Positions 12,402 through 23,337 of a stretch of DNA of 64,000 nt are shown in pieces. The notes beneath the pieces were generated by a model. That model searched no databases. It was given only the letters and a program-made list of their open reading frames with translations, and had not been told where the DNA came from. Location: NCBI GenBank assembly GCA_964016875.1, contig OZ024724.1:42647820-42711819 (forward strand). Reading direction: 5' to 3'. The DNA comes from Fallopia convolvulus (Eukaryota > Streptophyta > Magnoliopsida > Caryophyllales > Polygonaceae). Made by a program: the position numbers and the translations under genes. Each line of letters starts with the position of its first letter. Position 1 is the first letter of the stretch.

Positions 12402-13229
12402 CTACGAATCTGGGCCTCCATTCTGGGTTGGGCGAGCGGCATCTCTCTTCTTGCCCCACTTGTGGATCCAGATGTGGAGCTCGGCAGCAGCGATCAAGAA
12501 ATGGACGGCCTGGATCGGAGTCAACACGTCAATCACGCTCCTGAGCGTTGCCATCCGTAGATCATCCGCTCTACTCAAAATGTCCCTGAGGGCATCCTCT
12601 TTGGGCGCCAGCGCCGAGTCAACCCGCTCCTCCAACGATTCCTGGCCGCCGCCCCTCTTGAGCTCCCCCATCGCCTGAGACAGCTCCACCATGGACGCAT
12701 CGGCCACCGTCTCCTGCTGCTCCGCCATCGCCTCCGTGACCTCCTTCTCCACCTTCAACGTCACCCTCTGCAACTCGTCAACCCTAGCGAGTTGACTCGG
12801 CGAGAGATACCCGAGGTCTCCCGTGGTGCCGCCGCGGAGCAGCTCCTCGAGGCGAGCCTCGAATTGGAGGCCGGATTTGGAGTAGAGGAGGTGGAAAGCC
12901 GTGCTGGGGCGCCACCCGCCGATCCAGAGGAAGGCGTCCTCGAGCCGGGATCGCCACGGCGGCGTCAGGACGGGTAAGACGTCGCGGCGCGCCGACCGGG
13001 ATTTTCGCTGGTAGTATCGCTCGAAGTGGAGGAGGACCCGGTTTGCGAGGGACTGGAGCTCCGATTCGGTCCGGTTCGGCGACTCGGCGGCGGAAACTAG
13101 CTGCTCCAGCAGTTGGTGCTGCTCGGCGATCCACTGTTCGAAGAATTCGGGGAAGGATTGGAAGTCGGAAGAGGAAGGAGGTGAACCTCTGGCGTCCTGA
13201 GAAGTCATGTATGGCAACAGCAGGGGCAT
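12402..13229 (-). CDS. DOG1-domain protein (DOG1-like / TGA-associated domain)
   Basis: A single-exon frame of 275 aa with a DOG1 domain, the module first seen in the seed-dormancy regulator DOG1 and in TGA bZIP factors. The N-terminal FPEFFEQWIAEQHQLLEQL is the characteristic start of the domain. The segment WRSRLEDAFLWIGGWRPSTAFHLLYSKSG follows, then ELQRVTLKVEKEVTEAMAEQQE, and the C-terminal LTPIQAVHFLIAAAELHIWIHKWGKKRD. There is no bZIP region, so it is DOG1-like rather than a TGA factor. The first ATG at 13227-13229 gives the full frame; a second in-frame ATG seven codons later is an alternative start. GC content is clearly higher than the surroundings, which is usual for intronless DOG1-like genes. 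Which DOGL paralogue it is cannot be decided here. Confidence 0.92.
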   Translation of the reverse strand: MPLLLPYMTSQDARGSPPSSSDFQSFPEFFEQWIAEQHQLLEQLVSAAESPNRTESELQSLANRVLLHFERYYQRKSRSARRDVLPVLTPPWRSRLEDAFLWIGGWRPSTAFHLLYSKSGLQFEARLEELLRGGTTGDLGYLSPSQLARVDELQRVTLKVEKEVTEAMAEQQETVADASMVELSQAMGELKRGGGQESLEERVDSALAPKEDALRDILSRADDLRMATLRSVIDVLTPIQAVHFLIAAAELHIWIHKWGKKRDAARPTQNGGPDS

Positions 13230-14041
13230 GATGGTTGGTTGTTGTCCAATCCGGAAGGGAATGGGGGATTTGGAGGATGGGAATTGAAAGGAAGAGAACT
13301 TGAAACTTGAATGTCACTCTGGGGGTTAAATTCATATTCAGGTTTTGTCTTTAGTGGATGCTCTTAGCTTCAATGCATGTGACTCTGGGACTGGGGAGTG
13401 TAGGCGGAGTGGATTAGGGAGGTGAATTCATAGCTCTGAACCTGAAACTTGCAAGTTGCTAGGAACTGAATATGCATGAATAAAATACAAGGTTGAAAGA
13501 TTTTGGATTTTGTGGGCGGAAACCGCGGAATTGTGGAAAGGCGGCTGGAGGCCTGGAGTAGTAATGCAGATGATAATTAATTGTGGAAATTCCGACAAAA
13601 AAAAAATTTGTGGAAATGTCGTTTCCCTAGTTCGAAATTAGTGGAACTTCCGGTTCCACGTTTTCTCAATATCCGAACAAAAAACAGAACCGGGGGAGGG
13701 TTGATTGCACCATTTCCGTTTTGAAATCGGCCATTTTTTCCGGTTCGATTCCACCTTTTAAATCGAACCAGACCCATGTCTAGGCTAGAGGGATGTGGAT
13801 TGACTTGGCAGATGATGAAGGGTTGTCAATGGGTCATGCTTTGTGTAGGTGCAACCATTTCATCATCCAATACATGAGTGAAAAGGGCCCACACAACTCA
13901 CTCGTCATATGTGAAATGATCCACCCATCACCCGAACTACCCATCAACCTGAGTTATTCGAGCGACCTGTCGACCCGTAAATATGTAAAAGCACAAAATT
14001 ATAGTAATGCACGTGTAAAAACACAACAATAAAAGCCAACA
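13230..14041. other. DOG1-like promoter and degraded repeat sequence
   Basis: The first about 330 bp carry the DOG1-like leader and promoter. From about 13590 to 13786 the sequence is full of GGTTCCGGTTCG-like motifs and ends in CTAGAC (minus), reminiscent of one end of a degenerate hAT-type non-autonomous element; the second end is not visible. The piece from 13787 to 14041 is unassigned and borders the truncated gypsy element. Confidence 0.35.
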
Positions 14042-14049
14042 AAGCATTT

Positions 14050-14892
14050 CAAAGGCCGCGTCGATGTGGTTGCCGATCTTCAAAGGCTGAGGCACCAAAT
14101 CCATAGACGTGTGAGGATTACACCCATAGACAACATCGAAGGGCGTCTTCTTTGTTGTCGAATGGTAGGACCTGTTATAAGCAAATTCAACATGCCATAA
14201 TAAGTCCTCCCACCGACGTGGGTTAGCTTTGAGGACCGTTCGAAGAAGGGTGCCTAAGGTCTGATATGTTACCTCAGTTTGACCATTAGTTTGGGGATGA
14301 TAAGATGTAGAAAATAACATTTGTGTGCCTAATATTTCCATTAAGTTCTCCAAATTGGCTACAAAACTTGGTGTCTCTATAACAAACTATAGTTCTAGGC
14401 ACACCATGCAACTTGACAACGTGCTCGAAAAACAAACGTGTAATCTCAGTCACATTATTGTTCCCCTTACATGCTATAAAGTGTGCCATTATGGAGAAGT
14501 GGTCCACAACTACAAAAAAACAATCTCTACAGTGTCGTGACATTGGAAGACCCGTTATAAAATCCATGCAAAGATCTTCCCACGAGGTATCCGGGATGGG
14601 CAACGACATGCATGTAGAGACCGTGAGGACTCGACTTGACCTTAGCTCTTCGGCACGGCACGCAGCCCTTGCAATACTTGTTCACATCCCAAGCCATGTG
14701 TGGCCAAATAAAATGCTTCCAAAGTGCTGCTAGAGTTTTGGCTATTCCAAAGTGGCCTCGACCGTCATGAGCTTCCTTGAGCAATAGGTGCCTAACCGAA
14801 GAGCTCAGAATGCAAAGCTTCTCGACTCGGTATAGATACCCATTGTCCATGAAATAAGACTCATGGACTCTATTATGCTCGAGGTTGTCCAT
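14050..14892 (-). pseudogene. Gypsy integrase remnant
   Basis: Read 5' to 3' on the minus strand. The zinc-binding HHCC module shows HDGRGHFGIAKTL, then KYCKGCVPCRRAK. The catalytic core follows with DLCMDFITGLP, VVDHFSIMAHFIAC, and after frameshifts TSYHPQTNGQTE and WHVEFAYNRSYHS. First Asp, His-Pro-Gln block and Glu-containing block are all present but in different frames. It integrates element cDNA in functional relatives; here it is broken. Confidence 0.88.
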
Positions 14893-15487
14893 GATAGGCT
14901 TAAAAACAAATCATGCATTTAAAGTTCCTTGATCAAAGAAAACCCGAGCTATTTGGTTTGGAGGTGCATCAAGAGAAGGTACCTTCGGGAGAGTGCGTCG
15001 GCGACGACGTTGCTCTTACCTTTTTTGTGGGAAATAACATACAAAAAGGTTTCCATAAATTCTACCTATCAAGTGTGGCATCGGTTTAAAGTCATTTGAG
15101 TCTTTAAGTACGCTAAGGCGGCATGGTGCGTATGGATTACGAATTCGCTTGGCCATAGGTAGTGCTTTCACATTTCTAAGACCCTAATCAAAGCTTAAAG
15201 TTCTTTATCGTATGTAGGGTAGTTAAACGTTGCGCCATCCAATTTTTTGCTAAAGTAAGCGATTGGGCGTTTTCTTGAAGGAGTATGTTGCCTATGCCAT
15301 AGTCAGAGGTGTTGCACTCGATCTCGAATCGCTTTATGAAGTTTGGCAATTACAAGACTGGGGCGCAACACATGGGCATCCTTCAAGGCCATGAAGGCAG
15401 CTTCATGATGCGGCAACCATTTAATGGTGGTCGCCTTCTTGGTCAAGTTGTGGAGTGCTCGACGATGGAACTAAAGTCCTTGATGAA

Positions 15488-16113
15488 TCACCTATAGAAT
15501 ACCATGAGGCCTAAGAAGGACCGAATCATCTTCGGCATCGTAGGAGCGGGACACTCTCGGATAGCCCACTCAAGCCATCCTTGGACACGACAAAGCCAAG
15601 AAAAATCATCATGCCTGAGCAAAACAAACACTTGTCCAAAGTAGCACACAAGCGTTCCTTTTGAAGGCACTCTAACACAAGGCTAATGTGCCTCGAATGG
15701 TCATCTAAAGTCCTAGAATAAACCAAAATGTCGTCAAAATACACGTTGACAAACTTGCCAATAAAGTCCTTTAAACAAACTTCATAAGACGTATAAAAGT
15801 AGAAGTAGCGTTCATGAGCCTGGAGGGCATCACAAACCACTCGAAAAGACCATGCTTGGTCTTAAACACCATTTTCCATTCACCACCTTCTTGCATGTTT
15901 ATTTGGTGGTAGCCGCTCTTGACGTCAATCTTCGAAAATAACATGACTCCATGCAATTCGTCCAACATGTTGTCAAGGCGAGAAATTGGATGATGGTAGT
16001 TAATGGTAATTTGGTTAATGACGCGACAATCCATGCACATCCTCCAAGTCTTATCCTTCTTCAGCACCAAAATAATTGGGACGGTACACAGGCTAAGGCT
16101 CTCTCAAACGTAC
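15488..16113 (-). pseudogene. Gypsy reverse transcriptase remnant
   Basis: MVLKKDKTWRMCMDCRVINQ starts the fingers region, followed by FSKIDVKSGYHQI (first catalytic Asp), KHGLFEWFVMPSRL, and after a frameshift the YFDDILVYSRT box with both catalytic Asp residues, then LDKCLFCSGMMIFLGFVVSKDG. The RNase H region that should follow (about 14900-15480) is too decayed to trace with confidence. Confidence 0.9.
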
Positions 16114-16816
16114 CCCTTGTCCAAAATCTCTTGGACTTGGCATTGTATCTCTTGAGTCTCCTTGGGTGAGGTCCTATGTGTTGCTTGGTTTGGCAATGAG
16201 GCACCGAGAATAAGGTCGATGCGATGCTCGATCCCTCGGATAGGCGGCAAGTCACCAGGAAGCTCATCGAACATAACGTCCTTAAATTCATGCAAGATAG
16301 AAACAATGCACTCGGGTAAAGACCAATCTAAATCAAGACAAACATTAAGTAATGGACACAAAAGAAAGAAAGGATGACTTCCCTAAAGTGACCGAGTCAT
16401 GTCGCGACACCAGGCTAGCAAGAGGCGCTCCTTGCATGTGTCGAGAAGGGGTGGCTCGTCGTCCTCAGTGATTCTGGAATTTCCAGAGGCCTTTTTCACC
16501 AACCATAGCTCCCTAATTTTGAAGACTTTTGGAGTTGGAAACACTTGTAAAATGTCCTAGTTTGTCAGTGAGCCCGTTTTCTGCGAATTTAAGCAGTTTG
16601 GCGCGACGCCGGTGTCACGACTTAGGTTCTGTCAGCTCACCTCCACTTTTTCTGGGCGTTTCTTCTTTTTTTTTGTAGAATGCCCAGAATCTGGACTAGG
16701 GACACCAGGAACACTGCAAAAAAAAACTCCTGTTTCGAGTCATGGCTCTATTGGCTCGGTTTCGGTGCCGGCGGTGCAACATCCCAAGATTTTTAGCATG
16801 GCCTTTTGAGTTCGTC

Positions 16817-17116
16817 CTATAAGGATTCACTAGGGTACATTGGTAAGAGGGTCACGCGCTTACCATTGTAATTGAACATGTATGTGTTCAAAAAGCCATC
16901 GTGAAGCAAGCGACGATCGAATTGCCATGGGCGCCCCAACAAGGGATGTGTGGCGTCCATGTTCGTGACATCGCAAATAAGAGTATCAAGACATAAACCT
17001 GTTGAAGAAGTAAGAACCACTTGAATTTTTACCCAATCGTTGTGGTCGTTTGATATCCATTGAAGCTTGAAAGGCTCCAAGTGTGGGGTTGTAGACAACT
17101 TGAAGTGGTCGACCAC
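16817..17116 (-). pseudogene. Gypsy retropepsin-region remnant
   Basis: The frame encodes VDHFKLSTTPHLEPFKLQWI, VVLTSSTGLCLDTLICDV and DATHPLLGRPWQFDR, the typical stretch at the end of the gypsy aspartic protease (LLGRPWQ block) leading to RT. The catalytic D(T/S)G itself lies in a neighbouring frame and is not clear. Confidence 0.75.
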
Positions 17117-18026
17117 CTTAGTGGAGACAAAGTTGGCACAACTCCCACTTCGATGATGACATTCAAGGAGAAATCATGGACCAAACAACAGGTATGGAAT
17201 AGTTGTTCCCGTTGGTCGGTCTTGATGGCCTCCTTGACCCTCAAAGTCCACCGGGTGGCAAGGGCAAGCTTTGAGGCGTTGGCGGAGTCCGTGGGCACAC
17301 AATGGTACTTGGCGTCCTCGGTCTCATGGGCCTCCTCGAACTCATCTTTGTCCTCTTCTAGGCTCTCATAAGCCTCATGTTGTGGCAAGAACAATACCTT
17401 TTTGGAATTGGGGCAGTCCTTCTTGAAGTGCTCGCGACCGCCGCACTTAAAACACTCAATGTCGCATGAGCGCTCAAGTGGTGGCGCGACTGGCCAGTCT
17501 TGGTTTGTGCTCGTCGTCGGGGCTCTTGGATCCGATTTGTTTGTACTACCTACCTTAGATTTGGACATGGAAGAAGGCAAAGAATTAGTACCAAAATCAG
17601 ATCTACTAGAGTTAGAAACTTACCTTGACGACGACACCCATGATTGCTTTGGACATGCGGCTTGCTTGTGAAGTTCCATGGCGGTATGCACAAGCGAGCC
17701 AATGTCATTAATCGGAAGCATTAAGAGTCGGTCTTGGACCCATTGGTTGAGACCATCAATAAAGCATGACCTCAAAGTGCCGGGAGAATCATTCACGTTG
17801 GCCTTAAAGAAAATGTCCTCCAAGTGGACAAAGAACTCATCTGTCATCATAGATCATTGACGGGCTCGACAAATTTCCATGCGCATCTTCTCTTTATAAT
17901 CCATGGGAATGTATTTGAGCTTCATTATGTATACTAGTTGGTGCCCCTCCTTAATGGGGTCCTCATAGTAACAATGTCTTAGAACTTGTTCGGTGCCATA
18001 CAACCAATCAATAAATGCATCAAAAT
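17029..18026 (-). pseudogene. Gypsy gag, C-terminal part with zinc knuckle
   Basis: A CCHC zinc knuckle is intact: CFKCGGREHFKKDC, spacing C-X2-C-X4-H-X4-C. Upstream in the minus direction lies the capsid-type stretch DAFIDWLYGTEQVLRHCYYED and later FFKANVNDSPGTLRSCFIDGLN. The reading is cut at 18027 by a transposon insertion and resumes at 19433. Confidence 0.85.
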
Positions 18027-18206
18027 TAGACCTGTCAAATGGGTCGGGCGGGTCGGGTTCGGGTTTTGGGCAATCGGGTTTGGGTCAAAATGGGTCTTGA
18101 GTCGTGAAATTCGTGGGGTCATATGGACCGGGTTGTTACGGATTTGGTACGGGTTCGAGTTGATCCAACGGGTCACGATCATCAATTTTGTTAACCTTTA
18201 TTTTTA

Positions 18207-19132
18207 GGCCAAATTACATAAAACCACCCCTTATCTTACCTACTTTAAAAACCACCCCTTATTTCGATTTTTACGGAAAACCACCCTTAATTTATAATCC
18301 GTTTGCATTTAACCACCCAAAGTGATTTTCCATCCATAAACTCATTAAATTACATTCAAAAGACCAAATAGCCCCTAGGTTAAATGATACCCTTATCTTT
18401 AACCTCATTCCAAACCAGTTGAACCAGAGAGCACCTTCGATCTCTTCACCACCTCCATACTCACCCTCACCTTCCCCTCTACTCCGCCCGCCGCCGCCGC
18501 GCACGACACCAACCTCCGGAACATCGCCGAAAGCCTCGCCGCCGCGAACTCCTCCTCGTCCTCCTCCTCCACCGGCCACCGCCTCCCGCCGATCTTAACC
18601 CTTCCTCATGCTCTTCCTCTTCTTTTTATGTTTAATTGTGGGTCCCTCGCGGATCGTCTCGAGGTGCGGGTTGAATTCGGTTGAAGAATCGGTGGAGAAG
18701 CTTCGAGATGAGTTGGAATTGGAGACGAGCTTTCGGATTCCGTTCTGATTTCCTCTTCTTCGCTGTCGTTGAAGAGTCCGCTTTCGGTTGAGGAAATGCT
18801 CAATTGGACTGTACAATTTCATTCTCCTTTTGATCCAGTATCGGCGCTTTGCCTTCGTTAGAGGAAGAGGCATAGGAAGAGCCAGAGGCGTGACATCAGC
18901 TTTTCTCATTGTCGTCATCGAAATTGTAGATTCAAAAGATAGAGTATCATTTAACTTAGGGGCTATTTGGTCCCTTGGTCGTAATTTAACGATCTTATGG
19001 ATGGAAAATCACTTTGGGTGGTTAAATGCAAACGGAGTATAAATTAAGGGTGGTTTTTCGTAAAAATTAAAATAAGGGATGGTTTTGTTTGCAAAGTAGG
19101 TAAGATAAGGGGTGGTTTTATGTAATTCAGCC
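18207..19132. mobile_element. Mutator-like element (Pack-MULE candidate) nested in the hAT-like element
   Basis: A 926-bp element with long inverted termini. The left end GGCCAAATTACATAAAACCA matches the reverse complement of the right end GGCTGAATTACATAAAACCA, and similarity extends inwards for roughly 100-150 bp. It is flanked by a perfect 9-bp direct repeat TTATTTTTA (18198-18206 and 19133-19141), the size typical of Mutator transposition. The interior is GC-rich and gene-like and encodes no transposase. Confidence 0.88.
18420..18940. other. GC-rich cargo of the MULE, possible captured gene fragment
   Basis: Between the MULE termini the base composition switches to GC-rich, with Pro/Ser/Ala-rich plus-strand readings such as HDTNLRNIAESLAAANSSSS and, on the minus strand, acidic Ser-rich readings such as SISSTESGLFNDSEEEEIRT. 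This contrasts with the AT-rich host element and resembles exons picked up by Pack-MULEs. I do not recognise the donor gene. No start-to-stop gene can be built. Confidence 0.45.
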
Positions 19133-19432
19133 TTATTTTTATGTTTATTAAAATAATTAATATTATATTATATTAAATATTATTTAATAATAATAAAATA
19201 ATAATTTTGTACAAATTTTTTATAAAATATTTAATTTTTAATTGAAATAATACTTTATCAAGTTGGTTGGGTCAACCCAACGGTTGATGACCCAACCTAG
19301 TTTTTTCGGGTTGATCGTGTTCGGGTTACTTTTGACCCATTGATTTTCGGGTCGGGTTTTAACCTAAAAAACTTTGGGCAAGTCGTGTCGATTTTTCAGG
19401 TCGGGTCAAGTTTTGACACGTCTAATCAGGAT

Positions 19433-20570
19433 CGTAATGGCCATAAAAGGGTTCGAGTTTTACCTTGATGCCATGGTGTGATACATGCATTGTGCGATCG
19501 GGCCGACGACGGTCATTGGTGCGCTCAGGGGTGCGATCTTTGCACTGGCGCCGAGTCTAGGAGGACCGCACCTATAATCATCGTTACGGATGCTAGTTCA
19601 TCGCCACCATGGCCGCATCTTGGGTGTTGGTGCCCAACACGGTCTCGATCACGATCCCAGCCGCGGTCACGACGGTCACGCTCGGACGTGCGCAGTGTGG
19701 AGAAGATCATATTTCATGCAGTTTTCGGGAAAACGAGGGGGTGGGATCCAATCCCGAGGCCGGTCTTGCAACTCTTCGACCTCTTCCAAGGGCGGGTGGT
19801 AGAATCTATCCTCCTTGGAATGCTCATCAAACTCTCCAAAGGAGTCCTCGGAATCCGAGTAGGTCGGGGATTAACCACTCTGGTGCCCTTGGAAGTCCTC
19901 AACGTCGTAGTCATTGACGTTGTAGGAACTAGACTTCTTGTGCAGAGGTTTGGGCATCGCAGTCTTGCACGCCGGGGTCATGTCTCGGTGCGAGCGGACT
20001 TTCTTATTCTTGGCGGATGTTTTCTTTGAGCCGCTCATGTTGCAACGCTGGTACTCTTTTCTCCGATTCGTACTCATCGCTCGATGAGACGTCATAAACT
20101 TGTTACTCGGAATAGCCTTGTACGTCGACTTCATAGGCGTGCGCCGAGTGCTGGGGATCCTTGGCCATGCGGCCACCATCGAGCTAGTACTCGGGTTTTG
20201 CGCGACTCTCCTTTCTCGAGTCCAACTTGTTCATCATGCCATATTGGCTGGTATCTTGAACTTGTGTCTTTCCCTTCACCTTAGCCTTGGCGGGGGCACT
20301 TTTGTCTACGCTAGGATCCTGGACCCTAGGTTTGGCCACGGTGTGCTTAGATTGCGTCTTGGCCTCAGCGAGCAATTGCTCAAGTTTGGCTATCCTGGCA
20401 AGGTGGGCTTGTTCCAATGTCGGCACCAACGGGGGGTCCTTGTTAGTTAAAGACGGATCTTGGACCACGTTCGGATGTTGTGACTCGTTATTGACCGAAG
20501 TCGAGAAAGGCAAAAAAAATGAAATAATCATCAACAAGATTGTGTGGATTTTATCCTCTATAACCGTCAA
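19433..20570 (-). pseudogene. Gypsy gag, N-terminal part
   Basis: The other side of the insertion continues gag: HGIKVKLEPFYGHYDPD would read directly into AFIDWLYG once the insert is removed. Further upstream come Lys/Ser-rich stretches and a coiled-coil-like LEQAHLARIAKLEQLLAEAK near 20390. Several frameshifts are present. Confidence 0.75.
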
Positions 20571-20975
20571 CAAATAATAAAATAACAATGAAATAATCGA
20601 CCGAGATCTTTATGTATGGATCTTGATCCTCTACGCAAGATTGGATCAATCGAAAAGGAAATGAATTTTATCCTCTTTCAACGCCTAGAACACCAAGATC
20701 ATGCAAGAACACACTCGAAAATATGCAAACAATTCGGCTAGACAAACACAAGAAGAATTCGATGCAAAAATCAAATACCTAATGCAATTGAATCACCAAG
20801 AAGCAAAACTTCGAGAAGGGGAAAGGCAAATTTTTTTTAACACAAGCAAAGAAAAAATTTAGGACCTAGATGAGCATGAACGTGATGATGGTAGATTCTA
20901 TGGTTGAGTAAACAATGGCAAGGAAGAAAAAAATTCTTGTAACAATGAACGAAAGGGTAAGAATGAGACTTACAC

Positions 20976-20989
20976 GACCTCTGACACCG
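20976..20989 (-). other. Primer-binding site region of the gypsy element
   Basis: Read on the minus strand, TCGGTGTCAGAGG follows the LTR end after a few bases. It resembles the initiator tRNA-Met primer-binding site TGGTATCAGAGC used by many plant LTR elements, with mismatches. Confidence 0.5.
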
Positions 20990-20997
20990 ATGCTAAT

Positions 20998-22024
20998 TGA
21001 TGCGACCTTGCCTCCAAAAGGATTCAAGAACGTTGAAGGGATCTGCCTTGACCTTGTAGTAGGTCTCGATGGTGTGATGCGGAAGCCGTTTGATTTGAGA
21101 TTTGAGGTTCTTGTCCTTTAAGCAATAAGAGATGATCAATTCAATGGAGAATTAATCGAGAAGGAAGTAGACATGGGAAATTTTGGTGACACACAAGTTC
21201 AAAACTAGGAGAATCTCAACTATAATTAAGAACTAAAACATGCATAACCTAGAGAAGGAGCTCGAGTGGCCTTCTTATAGAGAGGCGCTCCAACCTTATG
21301 TAGCAATAAGAGAGACGAACTAGGGAAATGATGCAACCTTGACCCAACATCCACAAAAGCCCATAATAGAATTACTAAAACAAGAAAAAACATACATATA
21401 AAGGTTCTAGATAGAAAGAAATACTAAAAAGAGCAATAAAAGATAAATGTCATGGCCAAGATGTCGAGAGTGTCAAGACAGAAGCCAAGATAAGTCTGGA
21501 ACGCTACTGGCACGACTCTGACACGCCGGGACGCGAGGACGCTGTAGCATGGGCTCGGGCAAAAAGATGAGAAGATAGAGGGGTGGTGACGCACTGACGC
21601 CAGATCTGTAGCACCCTCTTTTTATACAGGGATATTACAAGATCTAGGGAGGAGGAATCTCTCGACTCAAAACTCTACTAGGTAAAACTTGGCGTAAAAA
21701 CTAAATGAGTCATATGGAGAGTTTAAATAGGAAATAAAAGCAATATAATATGACCTAAAGGGCTAGACATGGCATGCAAGCCTAAGTCACACTCCCAAGG
21801 CTCATAATACTTAGAATAACAATATCAAGTAATGCTCAAGATAAACTAGCTAAAATAAGAAATGCAAGGATAGGCACAGGAGAACGGCGAGGCGCAGACG
21901 CGGAGCATGGCGCGGGTGACGAGGAGCCGATGCAAGTCTTCGATCTTGAACCAAGGAGGCCGCCAAGGTCTTGGGCACCTTGGACTCGCCAAGGGTCGGC
22001 TCAGGTCGCAGCTTGATTGCATCA
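20998..22024 (-). repeat. 5' LTR of the gypsy element
   Basis: The 1027-bp block is bounded by TGATGC and its inverse GCATCA, lies directly upstream of the primer-binding site in minus orientation, and contains a TATA box (TATAAAAAG on minus, near 21620-21628). A related LTR with TGATGYGAC termini occurs at 43980-46149. The boundary at 22024 is inferred from the inverted terminus, because the second LTR of this element is missing. Confidence 0.65.
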
Positions 22025-22149
22025 CTACCGCCATTCAAACCCACCCTAGTACCACTCCGACATCACCACCCTCACCACCACCACTATCGGCGTCAATACC
22101 CTCCACCACATGAGCACTCACGTCACCACCCTCCACCACCACCTTGCTA

Positions 22150-22570
22150 CTCTCATTGCCATCACCGATGATGCACTTTTTGGTTGTTTTGGTGCACACA
22201 CAGCTCGTTTTGATGCACACACAACCAAGATGCATAGAACGGTTAGTTTTGATGCACACACGACTAGTTTTAATGCACAAACACATCTAAGATGCCATTT
22301 TTGATGCACATTTGATCAACTTTGATGTACACACATAAAATTTTGAAGCACAAAAAAGTAGTTTTGATGCACATCGCGCGTGTGTCCCTTGTCTTTGTTT
22401 TTTTCGCAAAATACGTGAATAATCCGCCAAAAAATTGGCCCGTGCCACATTTTTCCCACTTTTAAGTGATATGATCCGTGTCCTTGATTTCTTTCCATCC
22501 AACGATTCATATTCTTTCACATTTTTCATGTAAGCGTCCATTTTCATCCGATCTCGATCCATTTGATTAA
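22150..22570. mobile_element. Fragment of a foldback-like element family with GATGCACA arrays
   Basis: About ten degenerate repeats built around TTTTGATGCACACA (about 22170-22375) are followed by a terminal block with AAGTGATATGATCC and TCCAACGATTC (about 22460-22555). The same terminal block closes the complete element at 44493-46041 and appears inverted at the right end of the window. Only one half of the element is visible here. Confidence 0.55.
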
Positions 22571-22629
22571 ATAATGATGACAAACCTAAGATAAATCATG
22601 AAACACAAAAGAAACCTGAATCCAAAATT

Positions 22630-22650
22630 GGATATATATATATATATATA
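22630..22650. repeat. (TA)n microsatellite
   Basis: About ten uninterrupted TA units. Confidence 0.8.
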
Positions 22651-23088
22651 GGATTAAGATCAGGTGAGGAGATCTTTTAGCGTAGATAATTAGGAGGTTT
22701 TTTAAGCGTTAGATTTAAAATTATCAAGGGTTGATATTTTTCCTAATTTTAATTTATAGAAATTAGAAAAATCAATCTGCGTGATTTTAGGATCTGAAAG
22801 TTTTAATTTTGAAAAAAACGCAATCAATATGCGTAAAAAAATTTTCTTTTGAAAACTACTACTAAATTTCTTATCTTCCATATCTTACAAAAACTAACGA
22901 GATGGCTTTATGTTATCCCACATCACCGAAAACTAAGCAAATGAATGAATCGCGAATGGTTTCCATTATCTTGTGTGGCGGCTAGTGAAATATAGATATG
23001 GTTAATTGTTAGGGTTGATTTTATGGATTGTTCATTGTTTAATATAGAGAAAATTTTATTTTTTATTTATATATATACAAAGATTAAC

Positions 23089-23186
23089 ACAAATTACGGT
23101 CTCGACCCAAGCCCATCATACATGGCCCAAGCCAAGCACAAATTACGGTCTCGGCCCAAGCCCATCATACACGATGAAGGAACAAA
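23089..23186. repeat. Two tandem 49-bp units upstream of centrin
   Basis: ACAAATTACGGTCTCG begins each unit; the copies start at 23089 and 23138 and share AAGCCCATCATACA. They lie 150-250 bp before the inferred start codon, so they fall in the promoter or leader. Confidence 0.7.
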
Positions 23187-23337
23187 TTACCCAACAACCT
23201 TCAAAATTGCTGTTCTCTGAATTCTGTCCCCCGAAACGAGTGTCTAAGACTACGTACGATAAACAAAATCTCAAATCCCAAATTACATCTTTCTAACTTT
23301 CTAAGAGTCAGGAGGGGAGATCGTTTGCAACTTCGAA

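Larger units (their letters stand above)
18027..19424. mobile_element. hAT-like non-autonomous DNA transposon inserted in gypsy gag
   Basis: Terminal inverted repeats TAGACCTGTCAAA (left) and TAGACGTGTCAAA (right, reverse complement) are followed inside by GGGTCGGG-type and AT-rich sequence. The flanks ATCAAAAT (18019-18026) and ATCAGGAT (19425-19432) look like a worn 8-bp target duplication (6 of 8 identical), the size made by hAT transposases. Removing the insert plus one copy restores the gag reading YDPDAFIDWL. No transposase is encoded. Confidence 0.8.
14042..22024 (-). mobile_element. Ty3/gypsy retrotransposon, truncated at its 3' end, interrupted in gag
   Basis: Minus-strand LTR element read from the 5' LTR (20998-22024) through gag (about 20570 down to 17030, split by a DNA transposon), protease (about 16820-17110), reverse transcriptase (about 15526-16110) and integrase (about 14050-14890). 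The order protease, RT, integrase is that of Ty3/gypsy (Metaviridae). Frameshifts and stops break every domain, so it is inactive. Sequence stops matching an integrase/chromo region near 14042, with no 3' LTR beyond it, so the 3' end was deleted. The nested hAT-like element at 18027-19424 is not part of it. Confidence 0.9.
22571..23337. other. AT-rich spacer and centrin upstream region
   Basis: Contains a TA dinucleotide run near 22630-22650, then AT-rich sequence beginning GGATTAAGATCAGGTGAGGAG that resembles a MITE end but has no partner. A two-copy 49-bp repeat precedes the centrin leader. Confidence 0.45.

Noticed and set aside
12784..13335. A 183-aa minus-strand open frame overlapping the DOG1-like gene
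   Set aside because: Pro/Arg-rich shadow in another frame of a GC-rich real gene.
19478..20029. A 183-aa plus-strand open frame
   Set aside because: It is antisense to the gypsy gag N-terminal region, which has a recognisable context on the minus strand.
22035..22309. Repetitive Cys-rich minus-strand frames (units like VCIKTSC)
   Set aside because: Generated by the GATGCACA tandem array of the foldback-like family; not a gene.
22170..22375. Regularly spaced repeats considered as a CRISPR-like array
   Set aside because: Units are degenerate and contiguous, without unique spacers, and the genome is eukaryotic.
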